Shown: one piece after another, positions 53,557 to 63,404 of the stretch | Numbering within the stretch: position 1 is the stretch's first letter | Layout: every line of letters begins with the position of its first letter | Assembly (NCBI RefSeq): GCF_000350225.1 | Contig: NW_005178692.1 | Coordinates: 248,322-312,321, forward strand | Direction: 5' to 3' | Source of the DNA: Chondrus crispus | Lineage: Eukaryota > Rhodophyta > Florideophyceae > Gigartinales > Gigartinaceae | DNA length: 64,000 nucleotides | The notes under the pieces: model-generated | Databases searched by the model: none | What the model was told of the DNA's origin: nothing | The model's input: only the letters and a program-made list of their open reading frames with translations | Translations under genes and position numbers: made by a program

Positions 53557-54201
53557 ATGGCAGGACCGACTGACAACCCCGCCCCCGCCGCGCCGGCGGC
53601 TGCATTGTGGGCCACCTGGGCTACGGCGAAGCCGGCACGCCGCGACTACGGGGTGGTTGTCACCGAGCTGAATTCCTCGAAGTTGGTAGGCGAGGGAAGC
53701 GTCTTTGAGAGGGGCCCATACGTGCCGGCTACGCACATGGGTTATTTTAAACCTCCCCAGGACGCGTTCCTCGCCGATCTCAAGTCCAAAGACCGGCGAT
53801 CCGGAAAAGAATGGGAGTACGTAAACGCCGCCGGCGTTTGGACGGAACTGGGATTGGCCGCCATGGCGGTGGCCAAAGATCAAGAAGGAAGTTTGGAAGA
53901 CATGGGAAGGAGGCTCAAGTTGGCTGAGGAATCGATGCGGGCGGCTCTAGAGGTCCGGTCGATGAGGGCACAGTACTTCCGGGACATCACAGAACAGGGA
54001 GTAGAAGCCGCTCGCCAGATATCCTTTCTTGTCGAACAGGGCCATGATGCGGTCTTCTCCGAGTCTTACCGCACGGCACGAGAAGCCCTCACCTCCAGGT
54101 TGGAGGTGGAGGCGGCGAAACAGCTGTCGAAGTCTCGAATCGAGAGGGCCAGTGGACGCAACCTGCAGGGGAGTTCCTCCGGGGCTCCCCAGTCAGAGTG
54201 A
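53557..54201 (+). CDS. Gag-like protein of DIRS-like element, 214 aa
   Basis: ATG at 53557, 72 bases after the terminal repeat. A Pro/Ala-rich start (NPAPAAPAAALWATWATAKP), then THMGYFKPPQDAFLADLKSK, then a long helical region (DMGRRLKLAEESMRAALEVR). The last third is helical and basic. No zinc knuckle. Position before the RT marks it as the gag equivalent; the sequence family is not recognised. The frame is intact. Confidence 0.65.
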   Translation: MAGPTDNPAPAAPAAALWATWATAKPARRDYGVVVTELNSSKLVGEGSVFERGPYVPATHMGYFKPPQDAFLADLKSKDRRSGKEWEYVNAAGVWTELGLAAMAVAKDQEGSLEDMGRRLKLAEESMRAALEVRSMRAQYFRDITEQGVEAARQISFLVEQGHDAVFSESYRTAREALTSRLEVEAAKQLSKSRIERASGRNLQGSSSGAPQSE

Positions 54202-56942
54202 CGGCCCACCCGGCAGAGCGTCCCACAAGGGTGACCGGGGGACAACCCTTGTGGAGGAGGACGTCCTTGAGGTCCGTCGCCTGGCGCTAGGAACTCGGGG
54301 CGTCAGAATACCTGGTGCGACCTATCCGGTTTGGCATTCGCCACTTGCCAACCGAGCCGTTTACGGAGGGGCTCGTACTAGGAGAGATCCCCAATCGGAG
54401 GAAGACAAGTGTTTTGGGAGGGCGGATCTGGAGAAGGGGTGTCGGGAAGGGATCTACGAGCAGGTGAGCAACGAGGAGGCGGACGAGAAGGTGCGGGAGG
54501 GGAAGATGATATATTCGGCGTTCACCGTGTGGCAAGGGGAGGGGGAGGACAGGAGGGGAAGGTTCGTGGTGAACTTGCATCGGCAGAGCAAGGACTGGCC
54601 GCGGGGGAGCATCAAGATGGAACGATACCCTCCTTTGCCGCGGATATACAGAGGGGAGATGTGTTAATGTCGTGGGACATACAGAGCGGGTATCGACATT
54701 TCTATCTGCACCCAGATGTGCGCGACTAGTTCATATTTCGGTACGATGGTGGGGTATACCGCTGCATCGCTCGGCCTTTTGGATGGGGTCGCTCGGTGCT
54801 CTGGTTTACGAAGCTGTTGCGGGCGCTGGTTCAGTACATCAGAGAGAAGATGAAGTTTCGGGTTCTCCCTTACATCGACGACTTCTTGACAGCGCCCACA
54901 CCTTTCGGAAGAGTATCAGGTTCGCAGGACTGTGCCCGCCCACGGCGAAGACTTGGGCAGCTCTTCGAGCGCCTGGGGATCGAGAGGCACCCGATGAAGG
55001 GTTGTTGGGAGGGGAGCCGCAAGATAGACCACCTCGGGGTGCACATCGGCACCGAGGAGATGCGCTTGTATGTGTCCGACAAGAAGGTGGCGTGCGTAAG
55101 GGCTTTGGTCAAAAGGATACTGCTGTTGGCGCAACGGAACCGCCGCCTTGTGTCGTTGGAACTACTGCGACATTTTTGCGGCGTCTGTGTATCGCTAACC
55201 CTCGCGCTCCCGCTCGCCCGATTCTACGCTCGGTCGATCTACTTCGACATGAGCCTGCCCGAGAAGCGGGCAACGGAACCGGAGTGGAGCGCAAGGAGCG
55301 AGGGCCAAGTACGAAGGGGGGGTTTACTGCGCGCGAAGCGCGCCACCCCGTAGTACGCGGCGCGGAGCTCCGGGGGGTCCGGGGGCCGAGCCCCCGGCGG
55401 GGGACTGGAGTCGGAGCCACCAGTAGGGGTCCGGCGGCGAAGCCACCGGGAACGGTACGCTGCATGGAGAGGCTGGGGGACGCCCGCGTTCATCGAAAGT
55501 GCGCCTCTGCCGCCAATCCCTGCGCGACCTGCGCTACTGGCGTTCGCTCACTCGTGGCGAGAGATCTCATCAGGCCCGACCCGCACCTCACCATGCACAG
55601 CGACGCAGCCGACGTCGGGTATGGAGGCACCCTCGGTTTGGAAACGGGCGCTGGATTGCCGGGTTTGTGGGAGGGTCGCGGTTTTTGGAACGCGGAGGAC
55701 AGAGCGCAGTCGATTAATTTGAGGGAGCTCCCCGCCGTGCGTCTGCTTCTCCATCGACACTTTGCCGAATACGTCTCAGGATCCCGCGTCCGCCAACTGC
55801 TCTTGCACGAGGACAACCAAGCGGTAGTGTACATCCTCAACGCAATGGTGTCCGCGAGCAAGGCAATGATGGTGGAGCTCCGCAAGTTGGAGGTGCTACT
55901 GCGCGTTCTGGGGGTCAAGATAGAGGCCCGTTGGATACCCTCTGCGGTGAACCGCTTCGCGGATGCCCTGTCTCGGACATGGGATCGGGCGATGCGAGGC
56001 TTACGGACTCCCTCTGGAAGTCAATTGCGCGCGAATATCGCTTGGACCACATCGTCTTCGCCTCTCGACCGCTGGGAGAAAACATGGTGGCCCGGAAGAA
56101 GTTCCTGCGCACCCAGATGGAGGATAACTGGGGGGACGGGACGGGCCGACTGTGAATCCGCCGTTCGACATGCTTCCGCTGGTGGTGCGCAAGATAGAGG
56201 CGGAGGGAGGGAAGGGGATACTGTTGGCTCCGAATTGGCCTGCTCAAGCTTGGTTCGCGCGCTTGCGCGCGCTGAGCTCACGCATGGTCGTGCTCGACCC
56301 TGGTGGGTGCCACGCACCTCTGCTTCGCGCAGAGAAGTCTGTCAATCCCGCTTGGTCGGTGGTCCTAGCCGACATCAGTTAAGGGAGGATTGGGAGATGG
56401 GGATCCGGGGGGATGTGTTCGCACGGACCGGGACTGCAGGCGCAACGGGAGGGGCGCTGGAGGCGGCGGCATTGCTGGTGCAGTACGCCCGCTCGGAGAG
56501 CACGTGGAGAAACCGGCTGACCCAAGTTCGCAAATGGCTCCTGTTCTGCGATGAGGAGGGTCGTCACCCACGCCCGGCTGAGGAGGGAGACGTACTCTCA
56601 TACATCGGCTTCCTGTCCCTCGAGGGCCGGGTCGGGCCGACCTCCGCTCCACAATATATTTCGGCTATCGCGGGATATCACGAGGATGCTGGCTATGCCT
56701 CTCCAACCCGCACAAAGCGCGTCCGCGACCTGTTGAAGGCGTATGCGCGTAAGGAAGAGCAGGCTGGTGGTGAGCACAAAGCCCGGGCAGGGCTGACAGC
56801 AGGCGTAATGCGGCAGGTGTTGGAATATGGTCTCCAAGCCAGTGCAATATCGGAAATTGGATGTTGCGCTATGGCAACTTTCTCGTTTATTTTGCAATGT
56901 CGTTCGGTGTCAGTCGCTCATGTCACGGTGGCGGAAGTTGTA
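54202..56942 (+). pseudogene. RT, RNase H and recombinase N-terminus (DIRS-like)
   Basis: RT: RFVVNLHRQSKDWPRGSIKM (near 54565), VLMSWDIQSGYRHFYLHPD (near 54665), ALPFGWGRS and the catalytic YIDD near 54870. RNase H: LTMHSDAADVGYGGTLGLET (near 55590), HEDNQAVVYILNAM and IEARWIPSAVNRFADALSRT. A block with NPPFDMLPLVVRKIEAEGGK and LLAPNWPAQAWFARL follows (56155). The recombinase starts with LLVQYARSESTWRNRLTQVR (near 56473), ending with the first catalytic Arg (LQCRSVSVAHVT). Lesions: frameshift near 54640, stop at 54727, frame change and a ~130-bp GC-rich insert at 55316-55445, frameshift near 55560 and breaks near 56150-56385. Confidence 0.85.
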
Positions 56943-57239
56943 GTATAGTGGCGGTCGCCAGCTATGAGCTAGCTCGAGGAAGAGGTAACAACCAATAGGG
57001 GGTGTCCCGCGGTAGATCGGGACGGTGGTAGAGCAAAGGGGAAGTACGTCGGCCGACTGTGAAAGCACGACGAACTGGTCAAACTGTGGACCCGGAATGG
57101 GACCTGCACTGGAAGGGGTTGTGTAAGAACACACAAAACAGGGGAGAACCAGAGCTTACAGACTAGTGTCAGAAATGGGCGGAGCGCCGAGTAGCGGACG
57201 CTCCTAGAGGGAACGAGCGGGACAGACGTCAATAGTGCC

Positions 57240-57580
57240 GCCAACGCTAGAGGCTTCTCGTAGCCCGCGACTTGACAATCGTCACAACGTAGGGAGAGAG
57301 AAATAGGTCGTGCGACAGTAATAAGCCCAGGCTAGGGGCCAGTCTTAGCCCGCGTAGTCACAACGACAGATGGAAAAATGTAATAGAGAAAACAGTAGAA
57401 AAGTCGAGCGACAGAGGAACGCCTAGGCTAGAGGCTAGTCTTAACCCGCGTAGTCGCAAAGACGGAGAAAAGGAGAAGAAAATGGTAAAGGCAATAGAGC
57501 TATGGAAAAGTCGCAAGACAGATGCCGACAATGTCACCTAAGTCTGAGGCTTGTCTTGACCCGCGGTGTCGCACCGTCGA
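57240..57580. repeat. Four ~100-bp tandem repeats
   Basis: A core such as AGGCTAGAGGCTAGTCTTAA and CCCGCGTAGTCGCAA recurs near 57248, 57330, 57425 and 57545, with purine-rich spacers of 60-80 bp between cores. Confidence 0.6.
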
Positions 57581-57735
57581 CGGAAATCCGTTCCCAAAAG
57601 ATCCTTGACTGTTTACTGTCATTGCCCGGCGCCGTCGCTTAAATAAGCGAGGTCGCGGGGTCTCGGACATTGTCCATCCTACTGTACTACTGTACTCTAT
57701 TGTGCAATGCACTGTACTATGCCATTACTACTGTA

Positions 57736-60266
57736 AAGGAGGGTTGCCCTAATTATCGGTCACTTGCGAAGAAAATAAAATCAAAAGTAGAATTGATTGG
57801 TCATTCACGGACATTTTGGTGTGGTTCGCTTCTTGAAAGACCGGTGAATCACGCTGTTTTTCTCCAAAAGCTCGAAATCAAAACCATATTCTCGCAGTTT
57901 ACGAAACAAAAAGGGCCTTGAAAAAACGACTTCGTGCCTAAAGATCGGTCACCAGGTTAATTTGGCCCAATCAAACCAACGAAAAATATAACAAATTTGT
58001 ATGCCACGTCATCGAGTGAACCAGTGGAAACCCTGTTGGGGGCATGCCCGGCGCCGACGTTCATGTAAAAGAGGGGGGAAGGGCGATCCGAAGGGGACTT
58101 GCAGGCGCGGCGCATGGGGAAACACTGGGAGCGGGGCATGTGCAGTGTTGCAGTGCAAAATGGGGTCGCGCCGGGCAGGGCGTAGCAGCGGTGGAGGACC
58201 GTGGCGCTGGACTGGAGTGTGTTTTATTGCTGTTGTCCGCGGGCATTGGCGGTGCGATATCGGGCAACTGCACGCCTAACATGCAAAGGACGCACCCTTT
58301 TCCTGTAATCCCGTACAGTTTCACAGCAGAGTGTCGCGCGACGCGTGCATACATACTCTGACAACAGCTCGGATCGTTTTCGCTTCGCTTCTAGCTTGCG
58401 CGCTTCCTCCAGTCCTTTCTTTCGCGCAGAAATTTTAGCACTGTTCCGCGCAGCATGGCGCCTGTTCGCCCCCGCTCTCACCAATGAAAGCACATTACTT
58501 GACGTCATGACCTCCCCGAAAGTCGTGTCCACGTACCCGTGTGGTTTAAGGATAGCGGTCTCTCCCAAAACAGTATTTCGTATCTCTGCTTGCTTGTTCT
58601 TGAAAAGCTCTTCCAGTTGCTCACAACCCAGAATCTCATTACTGTCAGCTGGAGATCTGGGTCGTGGCACGGACAGCAGCCGGTGCATGTCCAGAGGCCA
58701 AATACCAGACCGCTTAAAGGCGGCCTTAATGTTACCACTTATAAATGTGTCGTCGTACGCCTCAGTGATTATTGAGCAAATGTCAAATACATCGATCTCA
58801 ATATTGTCTGCCATACCAATGTTTATAAACACATTATTCAGCTTTCTCTTAAACGCACCAAACACCACACAGTCAAGAGGCTGTGTTTTGCCTGATGTAT
58901 GGGCGGGCAAAGCATACACGACCACATTTCTCTCATGAAAGAATTCCAGAACGCGGAGAGATAAATGAGATCGATATCCATCATACACTAGTAGAACTTT
59001 TCGACCGTCCTTTAGGAGGTCCTGTATACTTTCCACAAAGACGCAAGCCCAGTTCACAAAAATGTCGGAGTCCACTCCCCCTAGCTCTGCGCGGAGGGCC
59101 ACAACTGCCCTGTGTGGCAGCCTACTTGCCGGCGTTTCATACACGACCGTCCCATCTCTTAATCCTGTCCTATACGGCATACGCTTCCCCTTAAAAACGA
59201 AGAGTGGTAGACCAGCTGTTCCAGCTGCTGAAATGACCGGCATCATAGTGATACGGTCATCGTACTTGCAGTGCCCTGTGCGGCTGTCTGCAGAGCTGCC
59301 TCGTGTGATATAGCGCTTACACTGCGTTTTAGAAGCTAGGTCCCGACCTGGTGTGATGCCGCACTCATCTAAGTTAAACAAGCGTTGCGCGTCTATGTTG
59401 TTGTCGGCAATAAGGCGTTCGAGTTTTGCAAAGTGAGATGTTAGTATTTCGGCGCTGCAAGCAGCAAATCGCAATGCCTCCTGGCGGGTTGGTTTAGCGA
59501 ATGTCAATGTGTTACGATGCCGTGCCCGAAAGCCTCTGAGCCATTTTGGTCCCGGCTTTCCATCCCTGAAGGGAACACGAAGACGACGCGGAAGTACCAT
59601 GTGATTAACAATAATGGCGGCAGCATCGGCCAAGTGGTCATTAGTCAGAGGAGTACCTCCGGCTGCCATCTTGGTAAGCAGAGAAACCATCATAAGTTCC
59701 TCCCTTTTATTAAGAGCTAGGCGGCGACCGACAGAGTTAGCAGTTGTTTTGCCGGACTGCACAGCAGATTGCAAGGTGGAGTATGCAATGCCGCTCCACT
59801 TGGATGCCTTTCGTATGCTCATAGACCCGGCGGCCACCATGTCAAGGGCTGCCTGTCGCCTGCCCTGCCGCGTTCGAGGCAATCGCGGGAGAGCGGCATG
59901 CATCTTGGAGTGAAGGGCTCGGATGAGATCTGAATGGGCGTTGAGGGCGGCCATGAGGGGCTCGGTTGGCAAGATTCGGTCAAACAGCTAAAGCCCGCCT
60001 TTTTGGAGGGATTTGAATGCACTTAATTTGCATTCCTGCCAAGTGGCGGGTTGGTTTGTCATGGTAAAACGCTCTGGCAGAGCGATTGGAAAGATTTGTT
60101 TTTAAATCTATCCACGACTTTCAGAGATAATCAGCAATGAGATAGTCCGAGTACTGAAACTTGGCCCCTTACGTGTACAAGAATCTTATTTTTTGGGAAT
60201 TTATAGAAGCAATTAGGGGTGACCGACGAGTTGGGGCGGGTGACCGATAATTAGGGCAACCCTCTT
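57736..60266 (-). mobile_element. Pogo/Tigger-like DNA transposon, apparently complete
   Basis: 2531 bp with TIRs: left AAGGAGGGTTGCCCTAATTA and right the inverse of AAGAGGGTTGCCCTAATTAT, continuing through CGGTCAC, about 28 bp with one mismatch. TA dinucleotides flank it (57734-57735, 60267-60268). GGTCACC-type motifs recur inside both ends (57944, 60222). One transposase ORF fills the middle. Confidence 0.9.
58224..59972 (-). CDS. Pogo-like transposase, 582 aa, intact ORF
   Basis: The ATG at 59972 opens one unbroken frame. Residues ~35-80 form a Psq-type helix-turn-helix (AALDMVAAGSMSIRKASKWS, GIAYSTLQSAV). A CENP-B-type second DNA-binding region follows (PGPKWLRGFRARHRNTLTFA, ~140-160). 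The DDE_1 core has FNLDECGITPG (first Asp, ~210), LLVYDGYRSHLSL (second Asp, ~330) and AHTSGKTQPLDCVVFGAFKR (third acidic residue, ~355), so a DDD triad as in pogo. The tail is basic (SARKKGLEEARKLEAKRKRS), fit for nuclear entry. With good TIRs and a TA TSD this is the only element in the window with no visible lesion. Confidence 0.9.
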   Translation of the reverse strand: MPTEPLMAALNAHSDLIRALHSKMHAALPRLPRTRQGRRQAALDMVAAGSMSIRKASKWSGIAYSTLQSAVQSGKTTANSVGRRLALNKREELMMVSLLTKMAAGGTPLTNDHLADAAAIIVNHMVLPRRLRVPFRDGKPGPKWLRGFRARHRNTLTFAKPTRQEALRFAACSAEILTSHFAKLERLIADNNIDAQRLFNLDECGITPGRDLASKTQCKRYITRGSSADSRTGHCKYDDRITMMPVISAAGTAGLPLFVFKGKRMPYRTGLRDGTVVYETPASRLPHRAVVALRAELGGVDSDIFVNWACVFVESIQDLLKDGRKVLLVYDGYRSHLSLRVLEFFHERNVVVYALPAHTSGKTQPLDCVVFGAFKRKLNNVFINIGMADNIEIDVFDICSIITEAYDDTFISGNIKAAFKRSGIWPLDMHRLLSVPRPRSPADSNEILGCEQLEELFKNKQAEIRNTVLGETAILKPHGYVDTTFGEVMTSSNVLSLVRAGANRRHAARNSAKISARKKGLEEARKLEAKRKRSELLSEYVCTRRATLCCETVRDYRKRVRPLHVRRAVARYRTANARGQQQ

Positions 60267-60432
60267 TACCTTGTCATATAGAACCTCCGGGCTAGAATGT
60301 ATACAGTGCGTCATCGGCCTGTAATGCCCACGTGTAGTTCGTCCTCCTGGGAGGCACACGTGTAGTCCATTCGCCTGTAAGGCACACGTGTAGTCGCGCT
60401 TCTGTAAGGCACCCGCGGCGGCGGGTGCTGTA

Positions 60433-60921
60433 CAAATTACAAATCTGGGCTGTGATACCACAGACGTCACTCTCACAGATCAATGCCTTGCCGTAAGGCT
60501 CACGCATCGCAAAGGGAAGTCGCTGCGCCGCCCGCTCCTGCTGTCGTGTCCCTCATCCCCTACATGGGAGCCAGGGACTGCGGTGCATGATCTCTTTCGC
60601 CGGTGGGTGGCGGTCCGCCCGCCCAGCGCGGGCTGGTTCAATTTGCGCGCTGCACAGCCCGTCGGGTCGGCGAACCTCGCCCAGGGCATTGAACGTGCCT
60701 TGCTACTGATTAAGGCGTCACCCCCCGACGGCTACTACTACGGATCCCACAGCGGCCGCATCGGGGGGTTCAACGAACTACTCAACCTCCAGTTTACCAA
60801 GGTTTGGATAATGCAGAGGCTGGACTGGACTTCGGAGACTATGTTTGGGGTTTATTTTGACAGTAGAATTGTCGTCACCGCAGACTCAGAGTGGTTCTTT
60901 GCGCACCTGCGTCCCGCATGA
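60433..60921 (+). pseudogene. Tyrosine recombinase, C-terminal part (DIRS-like)
   Basis: Continues the frame broken at 56942: ITNLGCDTTDVTLTDQCLAV, then LTHRKGKSLRRPLLL, WEPGTAVHDLFRRWVAV, and the catalytic box SHSGRIGG (HxxR) near 60748, with the likely nucleophile Tyr in GVYFDSR near 60850. The stop is at 60921. With the Arg in the N-terminal part, the R...HxxR...Y set is complete, so the recombinase domain itself is intact apart from the insertion. Confidence 0.85.
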
Positions 60922-60947
60922 GCGCATCTCCGGTCTACTTGGTCTTC

Positions 60948-61118
60948 GCGTCCGTGTACACCAGGGTGAATGCGGGTGAAGACCCACCAAGGAGTAGCGA
61001 GCGGGTGTAAGGGGCTTACAGTCAGCCGAGCGTCGCACCGCGGCGAACCGGAGGCATATAAGCGCAGCGCCCAGGGTCCCCGCGATCGCCGCCGCCCCTC
61101 GGCATGTCTATTTTTCTC
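60948..61118 (+). repeat. Right terminal direct repeat of DIRS-like element
   Basis: 171 bp matching 53315-53485, GCGTCCGTGTACACCAGGGT ... GGCATGTCTATTTTTCT. A handful of substitutions, no large indel. Confidence 0.85.
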
Positions 61119-61366
61119 CCACCCACCTCTCCCAGTTCCCCCCTTTCCCCCCTCATATCCTCGGTGGTCTCACATGTCTACTTCTATAGTGTTTGGTATG
61201 TTTTGCTGTTATGTCTAATTGCTTTTGTTCTTGATTGGGTTTCGTTCTAGCGCTGACGAGTTTATGGGTTCTTACTGCGGATGTCCGCGGACTAGAGTAA
61301 AGCAACATAGACTTTTCAAGCAGGGAACGACACTGTACGAGCACGCCTAGCCTATAACCTAATACT
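61119..61366. other. Spacer, no supported gene
   Basis: A C-rich stretch (61119-61160), then T-rich sequence. Possibly residual Harbinger or DIRS-like flank. Nothing named. Confidence 0.3.
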
Positions 61367-61772
61367 CAGGGTGACCCCACCGCCAACAAAATTTCTGTCC
61401 TAAAGTTCCAACCACTAAAGTTTGGACCGATGGACTAAAGTTCGGACCGATGGAAGAAATTTTGAACCCCACCGCGCCACCATTTGTCCTAAAGTTTAGA
61501 ATTTGGGAAGGATTCTTTTCCAAACCAAAATTATTTGGTCGAGATTTTTGTCCAAAGCGCCGTTTGGGCGAGCTTCGTTCTATAGTAACGGTACAGAAAA
61601 CATCTGAATTTCATGTGCTTACAGCTCTACCAAAGCTCTTCCAAATGGCTTTGGGGCTGTTTTGACTGAAGTCCCATCAATAGTGTGGGACGCAAAAAGG
61701 AGTGTTGTGCAGCCTTCGCTCGTGGACATTTCCCATCTTCTCCCTCCTTCTCGTCTTCTGAGAAGTGCAGGC

Positions 61773-61900
61773 AATGGCTGAGGTGGTTACTAGGACTGAT
61801 GACTCGGCAGTAAGAGTGAGGAAAAAGGGTAAGGGACTGGGGTGGTCAGACGAGGAGAATCTTGCCCTGTGCGTTGCTGAGAGCGCAGTTCTAGAGTCCA
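61773..61900 (+). pseudogene. Myb/trihelix-like N-terminal fragment in foldback arm
   Basis: ATG then MAEVVTRTDDSAVRVRKKGK and GLGWSDEENLALCVAESAV, resembling the start of Myb/trihelix-type DNA-binding proteins (W followed by an acidic helix). The same text lies inverted in the other arm (minus, near 62546 downward). A second piece, LPPIVEQTRAVACFFAP, follows near 61998. Stops separate them. It could be a captured fragment of a transposon-encoded DNA-binding protein. Confidence 0.45.
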
Positions 61901-62075
61901 TAATAGGAATTGAAAGCGTGGTGTACTTGCCGAGTTGATAATTCCCAAACAGGAGCCTACATATTATGGAGAGCGGGCAAGTGACGAGCAAAAGTTGCCG
62001 CCAATTGTGGAACAGACGCGTGCAGTAGCTTGCTTCTTTGCGCCAAATGTATTTCTACGACATACTTGTAGCCTA

Positions 62076-62245
62076 AGGGTGAGCCCACCGCGCCTTGCCC
62101 AAAATCGCAAAAAGCAGACAGTTGTCCTCCGGTAATTGGATCTACTATCTTTTAATCAAGCCGCGCTTTGGGGGAGGTGGTGATTCAGAGATGAACCCCA
62201 CCGCGCCTGTAACACGATACATCTATTCATATTCAGGGTCACCCC
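62076..62245. repeat. 170-bp MITE at the apex of the foldback
   Basis: AGGGTGAGCCCACCGCGCCT at the left and CAGGGTCACCCC at the right. It is near-identical, in inverse orientation, to 62959-63128. The ends resemble the ends of the foldback element (CAGGGTGACCCCACCGCC), so the two are related. Confidence 0.8.
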
Positions 62246-62958
62246 AATTAGGCTACAAGTATGTCGTAGAAATACATTTGGCGCAAAGAAGCAAGCTACT
62301 GCACGCGTCTGTTCCACAATTGGCGGCAACTTTTGCTCTTCACTTGCCCGCTCTCCATAATATGTAGGCTCCTGTTTGGGAATTATCAACTCGGCAAGTA
62401 CACCACGCTTTCAATTCGCGGCATTCTCAGACACTGCGCTCTCAGCAACGCACAGGGCAAGACTCTCCTCGTCTGACCACCCCAGTCCCTTACCCTTTTT
62501 CCTCACTCTTACTGCCGAGTCATCAGTCCTAGTAACCACCTCAGCCATTGCCTGCACTTCTCAGAAGACGAGAAGGAGGGAGAAGATGGGAAATGTCCAC
62601 GAGCGAAGGCTGCACAACACTCCTTTTTGCGTCCCACACTATTGATGGGACTTCAGTCAAAACAGCCCCAAAGCCATTTGGAAGAGCTTTGGTAGAGCTG
62701 TAAGCACATGAAATTCAGATGTTTTCTGTACCGTTACTATAGAACGAAGCTCGCCCAAACGGCGCTTTGGACAAAAATCTCGACCAAATAATTTTGGTTT
62801 GGAAAAGAATCCTTCCCAAATTCTAAACTTTAGGACAAATTGTGGCGCGGTGGGGTTCAAAATTTCTTCCATCGGTCCGAACTTTAGTCCATCGGTCCAA
62901 ACTTTAGTGGTTGGAATTTTAGTAGAGAAATTTTGTTGGCGGTGGGGTCACCCTAATT

Positions 62959-63128
62959 GGGGTGACCCTGAATATGAATAGATGTATCGTGTTACAGGCG
63001 CGGTGGGGTTCATCTCTGAATCACCACCTCCCCCAAAGCGCGGCTTGATTAAAAGATAGTAGATCCAATTACCGGAGGACAACTGTCTGCTTTTTGCGAT
63101 TTTGGGCAAGGCGCGGTGGGGTCACCCT
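62959..63128. repeat. 170-bp MITE, second copy, inverted
   Basis: The inverse of 62076-62245 with about one difference, directly beside the right end of the foldback element (four-base gap). Confidence 0.8.
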
Positions 63129-63404
63129 CACCACGTGAGTGCGACATGATTGGGTGTCCGTAAAAAGTTTCCAAAATGTTTTGGACCGGATCCAAGATGG
63201 AAATTGGAAATCGGTGCCCTGCTGTACAATTTCCGATTTCCAAATTTCCGACTTTTAAAAACACCTAGAACGCCCCTCAGTTGCACGATAATCAGGTGCT
63301 CTGCTTTTCACTATGAAATTCGGAAAAATACATGTGTGGGTGCTGTAGATCCATCAAATGATGTGGTAGTCTGTAACGTCGCATTTATCCAGTCATTTGC
63401 AGTA

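Larger units (their letters stand above)
56943..60432. mobile_element. Insertion in the recombinase gene (host of the pogo copy)
   Basis: Removing 56943-60432 joins GCG GAA GTT GTA to CAA ATT ACA AAT in one frame and restores the recombinase, so this is an insertion with a TGTA duplication (56939-56942, 60429-60432). Without the pogo copy it is about 960 bp. It has no ORF. It contains ~100-bp tandem repeats (57240-57580) and three ~30-bp repeats with GGCACACGTGTAGTC (60322-60410). Class unknown; it could be an LTR-like or foldback element. Confidence 0.6.
53315..61118 (+). mobile_element. DIRS-like tyrosine-recombinase retroelement
   Basis: Two 171-bp direct repeats (53315-53485, 60948-61118) bound a gag-like ORF, an RT-RNase H of the DIRS/Ngaro type and a tyrosine recombinase. 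There is no DDE integrase and no LTR with TG/CA ends. The recombinase gene is split by an insertion (56943-60432). Such elements integrate as circles by recombination and leave no TSD. Confidence 0.85.
61367..62954. repeat. Giant foldback element, 709-bp arms
   Basis: Left arm 61367-62075 and right arm 62246-62954 are inverse copies with few differences, for example a small block change near 61900 / 62415 and CCACCATTTGT versus CCACAATTTGT. The ends read CAGGGTGACCCCACCGCCAA and its inverse. The 170-bp apex is itself a small element. The arms carry a short coding remnant (see 61773-61900). It is large for a MITE and has no central transposase. Confidence 0.88.
46763..63277. mobile_element. 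Candidate PIF/Harbinger element, enlarged by later insertions
   Basis: AGGGGCGTTCTAGGTGTTTT at 46763-46782 is exactly inverted at 63258-63277. The similarity continues inward (GGAAATTTGGAAA on both sides), and both ends abut TCA (46761-46763 region and 63277-63279). A 3-bp TSD and GGGGC-starting TIRs suit PIF/Harbinger, and a transposase of that type (52038-53210) plus a second unknown ORF lie inside. Removing the DIRS-like element and the foldback element leaves about 7 kb. It is possible instead that the two ends come from two separate small elements. Confidence 0.4.

Noticed and set aside
56943-60470. Intron in the recombinase gene
   Set aside because: GT...AG borders can be found, but the AG that would fit puts the downstream frame out; the TGTA duplication restores the frame exactly and favours insertion.
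61677-62645. ORFs of 89-105 codons in the foldback arms (61677-61991 minus, 62376-62645 plus)
   Set aside because: They are the opposite strand of the Myb-like fragment and mirror each other in the palindrome.
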